Shown here: positions 1-6,054 of the stretch, one piece after another | Layout of the letters: every line of letters starts with the position of its first letter | Position numbering within the stretch: position 1 is the stretch's first letter | Source: Alphaproteobacteria bacterium | GTDB taxonomy: Bacteria; Pseudomonadota; Alphaproteobacteria; Rhodobacterales; Rhodobacteraceae | Length of the DNA stretch: 6,054 nt | Assembly (NCBI GenBank): GCA_030428025.1 | Contig: JAUIBJ010000242.1 | Span: 1 to 6,054 of the forward strand | Reading direction: 5' to 3' | Notes under the pieces: model-generated | What the model was told of the DNA's origin: nothing | Databases searched by the model: none | What the model saw: the letters and a program-made list of their open reading frames with translations, nothing else | Made by a program: the position numbers and the translations under genes

Positions 1-1477
1 CTGGCACCGGCAGGCGGTCGATGGCGCCGCAGAAGGCCATCAGCCGCTCGATGGTCGCGTCGTCGGTCCCTGTATGGCGGATCACCTCGACAAGCTGCAT
101 CTTCGAGACGGGGTTGAAGAAATGCAGACCCGCAAAGCTTGCCGGATCGGCCACGCCGTCCTTCAGCTCATTGAGCCGCAGGCTGGAGGTGTTGCTGGCC
201 AGAATGGCGCCCACCTTCATGCGGCGGCCCGCCTCGGCATAGATCTTCTCCTTCAGCTCCGGCTTTTCCGGCGCCGCCTCGATCACCAGATCGGCGCGGG
301 CCAGCCCATAGCCCTTCGGGTCGGGCATCATCCGGTCGAGCGCGTCGCGCCGCTCCAGATCGTTCAGATGCGCGTCGCGGCAGATGCCGTCGGCGCGTTT
401 CACGGCCCTGGCAAGCGGGTCGAGTTCCAGATCGCCCAGTGTCACGCGCTTGCCGCGAATGGCGCACCACGCGGCGATTTCCGCGCCCATCTCGCCCGCG
501 CCGATCACGTGGACATGGGCGATGCCGTCATCGCCGCGCGCGTTGTCCTTCAGCCCCTGCCGAAGGAAAAAGACGCGGCGCAGGTTCCGCGAGGTCTCGG
601 TGCTCAGGAGATGCGCGAAACTGTCGATCTCGCCCTCCTGCATGGCCTCGCGGTCGCCGCCATGCTCTTCCCACAGGTCGATCAACGCATAGGGCGCGGG
701 GTAATGCTCCTTGGGTGCCTTCTTTTCCGTCTGTGAGCGCATCCGCCCGGCGGCAAGGCTGCGCGCCTGTTTCAGCTTCATCGCATAGGAGGTGAGGCCG
801 CCGCTTTGGCTGTCGGTCTTGCCGGAAACGATGGCCTCGACCGCCGCACGCACATGGCGCTCCTGCGTGACCACATCGGCGATGCCCAGCGATTTCGCCT
901 TCTTCGTATGCGCCGATTTCCCGGTCAGCATCAGCGTCATCGCCTCGGTCGGGTCGATCCGTTCGGTCAGCCGGAACGTACCGCCCAGCCCGGGATGCAG
1001 CCCGAGATTGACCTCGGGAAAGCCGAATTTCGCACCCTCCACGGCAATGATCCGGTCGCAGGCAAGCGCGATCTCGAACCCGGCGCCGAGCGCGCTGCCA
1101 TGCACCACGGCGATGGTAGGGCAGGACAGCCCTTCGAGCCGATCGAGAACGCCATGGCCCTTTTTCAGCAGCTCCGCCGCGCCCGCGTCGCCCATCTCCT
1201 GAAAGCTCTTGATATCGGCGCCGGCGGCAAAGCCGCTGTCCTTGGCCGAGCGGATCACCACGGCCTTCGGGCGGCTCTCGCCGATCTGCCTGAGTTCGGC
1301 CTCCAGCCCGGTCAGCACCTCTTCGGAAACGGTGTTGACGGTAGAGCCCTCGCAGTCGAGCACCAGCCAGACCACGCCATCGGTCTCGCCTCGGCGCCAA
1401 GGGTGGCCCTCGACCGTTTCGGCGGGGCCAAGCTCGCGTTTCGTCTCGCCCAGATAGGACAGAACCGGCCCGCTCAT
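1..1477 (-). CDS. fadJ: Fused enoyl-CoA hydratase / 3-hydroxyacyl-CoA dehydrogenase, FadJ/FadB type (3' end outside window)
   Basis: This is the multifunctional alpha subunit of beta-oxidation. It hydrates 2-enoyl-CoA and then oxidises the 3-hydroxyacyl-CoA with NAD+, in the cytoplasm, normally in complex with a thiolase. The window holds 492 residues; the family is usually about 700-730, so the rest of the C-terminal dehydrogenase domain is missing at the left edge. The hydratase (crotonase) domain spans about 33-220. It has the oxyanion-hole motif AAGADIK (84-90) and both catalytic glutamates, E135 in GAGFE and E155 in FGFPE, with the family's 20-residue spacing. A linker follows. The dehydrogenase Rossmann domain starts near 321 with GAGEMG (326-331). 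It carries S431 (SNTSS), H452 (GLHFFNP) and E464 (LVEVI), spaced like Ser137, His158 and Glu170 of the human enzyme; the equivalent of Asn208 would lie just beyond the edge. The ATG at 1477 overlaps the thiolase stop as ATGA and has a GGAGG seven bases upstream. About 20 more residues precede the crotonase core than in E. coli FadJ. FadJ versus FadB cannot be settled from sequence alone. Confidence 0.95.
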   Translation of the reverse strand, partial: MSGPVLSYLGETKRELGPAETVEGHPWRRGETDGVVWLVLDCEGSTVNTVSEEVLTGLEAELRQIGESRPKAVVIRSAKDSGFAAGADIKSFQEMGDAGAAELLKKGHGVLDRLEGLSCPTIAVVHGSALGAGFEIALACDRIIAVEGAKFGFPEVNLGLHPGLGGTFRLTERIDPTEAMTLMLTGKSAHTKKAKSLGIADVVTQERHVRAAVEAIVSGKTDSQSGGLTSYAMKLKQARSLAAGRMRSQTEKKAPKEHYPAPYALIDLWEEHGGDREAMQEGEIDSFAHLLSTETSRNLRRVFFLRQGLKDNARGDDGIAHVHVIGAGEMGAEIAAWCAIRGKRVTLGDLELDPLARAVKRADGICRDAHLNDLERRDALDRMMPDPKGYGLARADLVIEAAPEKPELKEKIYAEAGRRMKVGAILASNTSSLRLNELKDGVADPASFAGLHFFNPVSKMQLVEVIRHTGTDDATIERLMAFCGAIDRLPVP

Positions 1478-2760
1478 GTCACAGCCTCCAGCAGCATGGC
1501 ACCGCCCTGCCCACCGCCGATGCATTCGGTGGCGATACCTCTTTTGTGCTCCAGCCGCCGCATCGCATTTGCCAGATGCAGCACGATGCGGTTGCCGCTC
1601 GTGCCCACGGGATGGCCGAGGGCAATCGCGCCGCCATCGACGTTGAGCCGGCCGCGGTCGATCCGGCCGAGAACGTCGTCGAGGCCCAGAACGGCGCGGC
1701 AGAACCCCGCGTCGTCCCAGGCGGCGAGACAGGCCAGAACCTGCGCCGCGAAAGCCTCGTTCAGCTCCCACAGGCCGATATCGTCCCTGCCCAGCCCGCT
1801 GCGGCGCAAGAGCGGCGTGGCGCTGAGGACCGGCCCCAGCCCCATCACCGAGGGGTCGAGCGCGGCCCATTCGCTATCGACGATGCGCGCCATGGGTGTA
1901 AGCCCGTGCTTTTCCACCGCCTCTTCCGAGGCCAGCACCACCCAGGAGGCACCATCGGTGATCTGACTGGCATTGCCGGCGGTGACGGTGCCATAAGGCG
2001 GCTCGAAGGCCGGTTTCGGCTTGGCCAGACCGTTCATGTCGCTGTCGGGGCGCACGCCGTCATCATGGTCATAGGCCGTGCCGTCGCGGTCGAAGGCCGG
2101 CATGACCTCGTCGTCGAGCCAGCCTTCTTTCTGCGCGCGGGCCAGGCGGTGATGGCTGTCCATCGCATAGGCATCGGCGGTCTTGCGGTCGATGCCGAAG
2201 CGGTGGGCCAGCACTTCCGCCGTCTGACCCATGTTGAGATCGGTCACCGGATCGGTCAGGCCGCGTTCCAGCCCCACCACCGGCTTGAAGAAATCGGGCC
2301 GCAGCCCGGTTGCCGCCTTCGCCTGTTCCAGGGGGCCCTTGGCGGTGGACATCTGGCCGAACCATTCCACGGCCTCCTGCCGCAGCACCAGCGGCGCATG
2401 GCTCAGAGCCTCCGTCCCGCCGGCCAGGATCATCTCGTGGCTGCCGTCGCGGATATAGCGATAGGCGGTGTCGATCGACTGCATGCCCGAGCCGCAATTG
2501 ATCTGCACGGTGAAGGCCACCATGTCCTCGCCCAGCCCCAGCCGCAGGGCGGCGACGCGGGCCGGATTCATCTCGTCGGCGATGACGTTGACGCAGCCGA
2601 GGATCACCAGATCGAGTGTGCGCGGATCGAAGGGCTGGCGTGCCAGCAGCGGACGGCCACATTGCACGGCCAGATCCACGGGCGTGAAGGGCCCTGGCTT
2701 GCCCCGGGCCTTAAGAAAGGGGGTGCGGGCCCCATCGACGAGATAGACGGGGCGGCTCAT
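1474..2760 (-). CDS. fadI: Acetyl-CoA C-acyltransferase (3-ketoacyl-CoA thiolase), FadI-like
   Basis: This degradative thiolase cleaves 3-ketoacyl-CoA with CoA to give acetyl-CoA and an acyl-CoA two carbons shorter, the last step of beta-oxidation. It is full length at 428 aa. The nucleophilic cysteine is C89 in INCGSGMQS. Further motifs are GNASQITDG (262-270), NEAFAAQ (334-340), the active-site histidine H383 in GGAIALGHP, and the second catalytic cysteine C413 in ECIGGGQGG. I favour FadI over FadA on three grounds: length (E. coli FadI 436, FadA 387), the longer stretch between NEAFAAQ and the GGAIALGHP block, and the neighbouring fadJ. Identity to E. coli FadI is only moderate, so fadA or a generic acetyl-CoA acetyltransferase remains possible. 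The ATG at 2760 overlaps the fadE stop as ATGA. An AAGGGTGG about 8-10 bases upstream is a modest ribosome binding site. The stop overlaps fadJ in the same way, so this is the middle gene of a coupled trio and probably the beta subunit partner of FadJ. Confidence 0.93.
   Translation of the reverse strand: MSRPVYLVDGARTPFLKARGKPGPFTPVDLAVQCGRPLLARQPFDPRTLDLVILGCVNVIADEMNPARVAALRLGLGEDMVAFTVQINCGSGMQSIDTAYRYIRDGSHEMILAGGTEALSHAPLVLRQEAVEWFGQMSTAKGPLEQAKAATGLRPDFFKPVVGLERGLTDPVTDLNMGQTAEVLAHRFGIDRKTADAYAMDSHHRLARAQKEGWLDDEVMPAFDRDGTAYDHDDGVRPDSDMNGLAKPKPAFEPPYGTVTAGNASQITDGASWVVLASEEAVEKHGLTPMARIVDSEWAALDPSVMGLGPVLSATPLLRRSGLGRDDIGLWELNEAFAAQVLACLAAWDDAGFCRAVLGLDDVLGRIDRGRLNVDGGAIALGHPVGTSGNRIVLHLANAMRRLEHKRGIATECIGGGQGGAMLLEAVT
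1485..1489 (-). promoter_or_regulatory. Shine-Dalgarno site for fadJ
   Basis: On the minus strand this reads GGAGG, seven bases before the fadJ ATG at 1477-1475. It sits inside the last codons of the thiolase gene. Together with the ATGA overlap it fixes the fadJ start and allows both coupled and independent initiation. It is the strongest ribosome binding site in the window; the starts of the thiolase and dehydrogenase genes have weaker ones. Confidence 0.75.
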
Positions 2761-5006
2761 TGCGCGGCCACCCTTTCGGCCCGGTCGTCTCGGAACCCGG
2801 CATAGTAGCGGGCCAGTTCGTCCGGCGTGAATTCGTCCACCGCAATAACCTCCGATACCTTGCGCTCCATATCCGCGATCCGCTCCCTGTCCGCTTCGGA
2901 AATCACCCCGGCCTCCACCCCGCTGTCTGGCGTGTGACGGGCCTCGCGCAGCTTCTTCATCAGCGGGGCGAGAGCGATCACCGCGTCATAGGCCGCGTTC
3001 AGTTCGGCCATGCCGTCGCGTGCGCAGCCCTTGTGCTGGCGCCCGACGATCCGGTCGCGGGTGGCCGAGGGATCGAAGATCAACTCGGCGCAGCGCGCGA
3101 TCAGCCGGTCGTCGGGGCCGCGGGCGCGCCCACCGGGCAGCGTGACCATCCGGCCGAAGGCGGCGGCCCAGCGGGCGGGCAGGTTTTCCAGCACCTCGTC
3201 CATTGCGATGCGGATCGACGCAAAACCCCGCGCGGCGGCGTAGTCCAGAAGGGGCAGGTCTTCCTCCTTCCGGCCTTCGTCGCGCCAGCGCTTCAGCGCC
3301 GCCGAGAGCAGATACATTTCCGAAAGCACGTCGCCCATGCGGATCGAAATCATCTCGCGCCGCTTCAGCTCGCCGCCCAGCGTAAGGAAACACAGGTCCG
3401 CCACGACGGCATAGGCCGCCGCCCAGCGAGACAGCCGGCGATAGATCGGCGCCGCGGCACCGGCATCCTTCGGCGCGGGCGACAGGCGCGCGCCCGACCA
3501 GGCCCGCACCAGGCTGCGCCAGGTGGTGCGCATCGTGTGGCCCACATGCGCCCAGAAGGCACGGTCGAAGGCTGTCAGGCTTTCGTCGGTATCCTTGATC
3601 TCCAGCGCCTGCATCTCGTCCAGGATATGCGGATGTGCACGGATTGCCCCCTGCCCGAAGATGATCAGCGAGCGGGTGACGATATTGGCCCCCTCCACCG
3701 TGATTCCGATGGGCACGGCCCGGTAGAGCGGCATGAGGTAGTTGCTCGGCCCGTCGATCACCGCCTTGCCGGAATGCACGTCCATCGCGTCGTTGAGCGC
3801 CTCGCGCATGCGGAAGGTGGCATGGGCCTTCATGATGGCCGAGATCACCGACAGCGCCCGCCCCTCGTCGAGCCCGGCACACGTCAGGTGCCGCGCGGCA
3901 TCCATCACATAGGCATCCGCTGCCAGCCGGGCCATCCGGATCTGGACGCCGCCGAACTTGCCGATGGGCAGGCCGAACTGCTGCCGGATGCGGGCATAGG
4001 CACCGGTGGTGTGGGCCGACAGCGCGATGGCCGCACAGCCCATCGAGGGAAGCGAAATGCCGCGGCCAGCGGCCAGCGCGCTCATCAGCATCATCCAGCC
4101 GCGCCCGGCATACTCCTTGCCGCCGATGATGTGGTCAAGCGGGATGAATACGTCCTTCCCGCGCGTGGGCCCGTTCATGAACATGGTCGAGGCCGGGATA
4201 TGACGGTCGCCGGTCTCGACGCCCGGAAGGTCGGTGGGCACCAGCGCGCAGGTGATGCCGATCTCCTCGCCCATCTGCAAATGATCGTCCGGGTCGCGCA
4301 GCTTGAACGCGAGCCCCAGCACGGTGCAGACGGGCGAGAGAGTGATATAGCGCTTGTCCCAGTTGAGCCTGATGCCCAGAACGCGCTCGCCCTGCCACTC
4401 GCCCATCTCGACGATGCCCTCGTCGACCATGGCCGAGGCGTCGGACCCCGCCTCGGGGCTGGTCAGCCCGAAGGCGGGCAACTCGCGCCCGTCCGCCAGA
4501 CGCGGCAGCCAGTGATCCTTCTGCGCGTCGGTGCCGAATTGGTGCAGAAGCTCGCCGGGCCCCAGCGAATTGGGCACCATCACGGTCACCGCCGCCGCCA
4601 CCGAGCGGGTGGCGATGAAACGCACCACTTCCGAATGGGCGAAGGCGGAAAAGCCCAGCCCGCCGTATTTCTCGTCGATGATCATGCCGAAGAATTTCTT
4701 CTCGCGCAGGAAGGCCCAGGCTTCCGGCGGCAGGTCGGCATCCTGATGATTGATCTTCCAGTCGTCGATCATCTCGCAGAATTCGACGCAGGGACCGTTC
4801 AGAAAGGCCTGTTCCTCGTCGGTCATCTGCGGGGTGGCGACCGCGTGGAGCTTGGAGTAGTCGGGATTGCCTGAAAAGAGATCGGCCTCCCACCATACTT
4901 CGCCCGCGTTCAGCGCCTCGGCCTCGGTCTCGGAAAGACCGGGCAGCGCGCCCTTGGCCCATTTGTGAATCGGCCGGGTGATCCAGTTTCTGCGAAAATC
5001 CGACAT
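2757..5006 (-). CDS. fadE: Acyl-CoA dehydrogenase, FadE type with C-terminal DUF1974 domain
   Basis: This flavoprotein carries out the first beta-oxidation step, acyl-CoA to trans-2-enoyl-CoA. From recalled sequence it aligns with E. coli FadE over nearly its whole length. Shared blocks include VWWEADLF (about 37-44), PNSLGPGELL (145-154), LTSPEAGSD (181-189), NGPTRGKDVF (278-287) and TVEGAN (436-441). E438 of TVEGAN corresponds to the catalytic base in the YEGT motif of other acyl-CoA dehydrogenases. The dehydrogenase core covers about 70-460; the FadE-specific C-terminal domain (DUF1974) covers about 470-740 and includes LGGELKRRE and DEGRKEEDLPL. I chose the ATG at 5006, giving 749 aa, because homology begins a few residues later. 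An open TTG at 5090 would only add a non-conserved, Gly/Arg-rich 28 residues encoded by the terminator edge and leader. The ribosome binding site is weak (CCGAAGAC). Compared with E. coli FadE (814 aa), the N-terminal membrane segments of about 65 residues are missing. First gene of the operon; its stop overlaps the thiolase start. Confidence 0.95.
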   Translation of the reverse strand: MSDFRRNWITRPIHKWAKGALPGLSETEAEALNAGEVWWEADLFSGNPDYSKLHAVATPQMTDEEQAFLNGPCVEFCEMIDDWKINHQDADLPPEAWAFLREKKFFGMIIDEKYGGLGFSAFAHSEVVRFIATRSVAAAVTVMVPNSLGPGELLHQFGTDAQKDHWLPRLADGRELPAFGLTSPEAGSDASAMVDEGIVEMGEWQGERVLGIRLNWDKRYITLSPVCTVLGLAFKLRDPDDHLQMGEEIGITCALVPTDLPGVETGDRHIPASTMFMNGPTRGKDVFIPLDHIIGGKEYAGRGWMMLMSALAAGRGISLPSMGCAAIALSAHTTGAYARIRQQFGLPIGKFGGVQIRMARLAADAYVMDAARHLTCAGLDEGRALSVISAIMKAHATFRMREALNDAMDVHSGKAVIDGPSNYLMPLYRAVPIGITVEGANIVTRSLIIFGQGAIRAHPHILDEMQALEIKDTDESLTAFDRAFWAHVGHTMRTTWRSLVRAWSGARLSPAPKDAGAAAPIYRRLSRWAAAYAVVADLCFLTLGGELKRREMISIRMGDVLSEMYLLSAALKRWRDEGRKEEDLPLLDYAAARGFASIRIAMDEVLENLPARWAAAFGRMVTLPGGRARGPDDRLIARCAELIFDPSATRDRIVGRQHKGCARDGMAELNAAYDAVIALAPLMKKLREARHTPDSGVEAGVISEADRERIADMERKVSEVIAVDEFTPDELARYYAGFRDDRAERVAAQ

Positions 5007-5022
5007 GTCTTCGGCCAACGTG

Positions 5023-5038
5023 CCGGAACGCGATCCGG
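5023..5038. promoter_or_regulatory. Candidate operator: near-perfect 16-bp palindrome before fadE
   Basis: The plus strand reads CCGGAACGCGATCCGG. Fourteen of 16 positions match its own reverse complement; only the pair next to the central CGCG is mismatched. It ends 16 bases upstream of the fadE ATG, where a bound dimeric repressor would block transcription entry or overlap the leader. Beta-oxidation operons are commonly controlled by TetR- or GntR-family acyl-CoA-responsive repressors that bind such sites. No regulator gene is in the window, and short palindromes arise by chance in GC-rich DNA, so the role is inferred. Confidence 0.35.
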
Positions 5039-5075
5039 TTCCCTGCCGGCGGACATTCCTGCCCGGCCCGGAAAC

Positions 5076-5135
5076 GGCCTTGCCGGACAAACGAAAAACG
5101 CCGCCGGTGATCCGGCGGCGCCCTTGGCCTTGCCG
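5076..5135. repeat. Short direct repeat flanking the terminator
   Basis: GGCCTTGCCG occurs at 5076-5085 and again at 5126-5135, exactly 50 bases apart, on either side of the terminator hairpin. Both are followed within a few bases by GGACA (5085-5089 and 5140-5144). This may be a decayed local duplication of the intergenic DNA or a chance match in GC-rich sequence. No function is assigned. Confidence 0.3.
5094..5120 (-). terminator. Intrinsic terminator after the ABC substrate-binding protein gene
   Basis: Read on the minus strand, CGCCGCCGG and CCGGCGGCG form a perfect 9-bp stem around a 4-base loop (ATCA), followed directly by five T. The hairpin starts 28 bases after the TAA of the transporter gene. 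This is a textbook rho-independent terminator. It should isolate the transporter transcript from the fad operon, which implies a separate fadE promoter within about 90 bases, or limited read-through. I see no convincing -10/-35 pair there. Confidence 0.88.
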
Positions 5136-5148
5136 TGTCGGACAGGCC

Positions 5149-6054
5149 TTACTCCATGTCGCAGTCCTTGACGTAGGAGTCGATCATGTCTTCCGCGATC
5201 ACCCCCTCGGACACGGCCACGTAATTGCCGTTCTCGTCCTCCTGAACCACCGCCAGATACATGTCCTGGATCGGGTGGTGGTTGCTGTTGAAGGAGATAT
5301 CGCCGCGGACCGAGGCGAAATCGGCCTCTTCCAGCGCAGCGCGCAGGGCGTCTGTGTCGTCCACATTATCGACCTTGGCGACCGCGCTGTCGATCAGGCG
5401 CACCGTGTCATAGGCCATGGCGGCGAAATCCGACGGCGGTGAATCATATTTGGCGCGGAAGGCCGCGACGAATTCCTTGTTGGCCTCGTTGGGCAGGTCG
5501 ATCGTCCATTGCGCGGCGCTTTTCAACCCCAGCCCCGCCTCGCCGATGGCGTTGAGCGCGGCGCCGTTGAAATAGGTGAAGGCGCTGTAGAGCGGGATCT
5601 CGTCCTTCATGCCGGCCTGCGCGTACTGTTTGACCCACTGGATGCCCAGACCGCCGGGATAGAAGACGAAGACCGCATCGGGGTTCTTCGACTTGACCTC
5701 GGTCAGCTCGGCGGAAAAGTCGGTCTGCTCCAGCGGGGTATAGATTTCACCCAGGATCTCGCCCGTATAGGTGCGCTTGAACCCGGCCAGCAAGTCGCGG
5801 CCCGCCTGATAGTTGGGAGCCAGGATGAAGGCCGAGCCGACCCCCTGATCTGAGAGATAGGTGCCCACCGCCTCGGCCAGCTGGTCGTTCTGGAAGGGCA
5901 CGGCGAAATAGTTGGGATCGCATTTGTCGCCCGCCAGCGGCGCCGGGGCCGGGTTGGGGCTGAGCACGATCTTTCCGGCACGGGTGATCGGGCGGTGGAT
6001 CGCCATCATCACGTTCGAGAAGGAGGCGCCGATCACCACGTCGACATCTTCCGA
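5149..6054 (-). CDS. ABC transporter substrate-binding protein, branched-chain amino acid (LivJ/LivK) type, 5' end outside window
   Basis: This is the C-terminal 301 residues of a periplasmic binding protein of the Peripla_BP_6 (type I fold) class, the ligand-capturing part of HAAT-family importers. The frame is open to the right edge, so the signal peptide and roughly the first 80-110 residues are missing. Visible family features, numbered from the first complete codon, are: a GAS-type ligand-loop stretch near 9-11; AGDKCDPNYF followed by FQNDQLAEA (41-62); the second-lobe strand FILAPNYQAGRD (76-87); DAVFVFYPGG (126-135); AAMAYDTVRLID (211-222); and the C-terminal GDISFNSNHHPIQDMYLAVV (251-270). 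There are two cysteines, C45 and C298. The NYQAGRD and HHPIQDMY patterns occur in binding proteins for amino acids and also in those for aromatic acids, so the ligand cannot be named. The gene ends in TAA, followed by its own terminator, so it is probably the last gene of its operon; permease and ATPase genes would lie further right if present. Confidence 0.9.
   Translation of the reverse strand, partial: SEDVDVVIGASFSNVMMAIHRPITRAGKIVLSPNPAPAPLAGDKCDPNYFAVPFQNDQLAEAVGTYLSDQGVGSAFILAPNYQAGRDLLAGFKRTYTGEILGEIYTPLEQTDFSAELTEVKSKNPDAVFVFYPGGLGIQWVKQYAQAGMKDEIPLYSAFTYFNGAALNAIGEAGLGLKSAAQWTIDLPNEANKEFVAAFRAKYDSPPSDFAAMAYDTVRLIDSAVAKVDNVDDTDALRAALEEADFASVRGDISFNSNHHPIQDMYLAVVQEDENGNYVAVSEGVIAEDMIDSYVKDCDME

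Noticed and set aside
528..1400. Minus-strand 290-codon open frame inside fadJ
   Set aside because: It is in a different frame from the one encoding the crotonase and dehydrogenase motifs. Its product is Arg/Gly-rich and resembles no family.
806..1966. Plus-strand open frame crossing the fadJ/thiolase junction
   Set aside because: It is antisense to two well-supported genes, spans their junction and shows no domain signal.
1546..2805. Open frame of about 420 codons on the plus strand opposite the thiolase
   Set aside because: It is the antisense shadow of the thiolase gene. It has low-complexity composition and no family motif, while the minus-strand frame has all catalytic residues.
2760..4874. 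Open frame of about 700 codons on the plus strand
   Set aside because: It lies entirely antisense to fadE. Its translation is rich in His, Arg, Gly and Ala with no recognisable domain, as expected for the complement of a GC-rich gene with strong third-position bias. The opposite strand matches the FadE family throughout.
4135..4962. Minus-strand 275-codon open frame inside fadE
   Set aside because: It is an out-of-frame shadow of fadE with an Arg-rich translation and no conserved motif.
5007..5090. Upstream TTG start for fadE giving 777 residues
   Set aside because: The extra 28 residues are encoded by the leader, directly abutting the terminator T-run and including the palindrome. They show no similarity to FadE N-termini; the ATG at 5006 fits the family.
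6037..6039. GTG at 6039 as the true start of the substrate-binding protein
   Set aside because: The frame stays open to the window edge with family-like residues upstream (SEDVDV), and the fold needs a further N-terminal half-lobe and a signal peptide. The GTG is an internal valine codon.
1..6054. CRISPR arrays, tRNA or rRNA genes, insertion sequences, phage or defence genes
   Set aside because: I saw no regularly spaced repeats, cloverleaf-like sequences, transposase motifs or terminal inverted repeats. Almost every base is accounted for by four metabolic or transport genes and one short intergenic region.

Overview
The window is GC-rich and densely coding, and every supported gene lies on the minus strand. 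The protein sequences look alphaproteobacterial, most likely Rhodobacteraceae-like. That placement is inferred from base composition and protein character and was not tested by any search.

Layout in the direction of transcription (right to left). (1) At 6054-5149 lies the C-terminal 301 residues of a periplasmic substrate-binding protein of a branched-chain amino acid-type ABC importer; its start is outside the window. (2) At 5148-5007 is a 142-base gap. It holds a strong intrinsic terminator (9-bp perfect GC stem plus five T), a 10-base direct repeat either side of that terminator, and a near-perfect 16-bp palindrome just before the next gene. (3) At 5006-2757 is a FadE-type acyl-CoA dehydrogenase of 749 aa. 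(4) At 2760-1474 is a FadI-like thiolase of 428 aa. (5) From 1477 to the left edge are the first 492 residues of a FadJ/FadB-type fused enoyl-CoA hydratase / 3-hydroxyacyl-CoA dehydrogenase.

The last three genes form a tight fadE-fadI-fadJ operon. Both junctions are 4-base ATGA overlaps, so translation is probably coupled. Together the products cover all four steps of a beta-oxidation turn: FadE does the acyl-CoA to enoyl-CoA oxidation, FadJ the hydration and second oxidation, and FadI the thiolytic release of acetyl-CoA. The catalytic residues I could check are present in all three. The acyl-CoA dehydrogenase lacks the N-terminal membrane segments of E. coli FadE and is probably soluble. The palindrome before fadE is a candidate operator for a fatty-acid-responsive repressor. 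The upstream transporter gene is separated by its terminator and may be functionally unrelated.

I see no tRNA, rRNA, CRISPR array, insertion sequence or phage gene, and no evidence of a new biological system. This is an ordinary metabolic region whose most interesting parts are the intergenic control region and the compact operon design.
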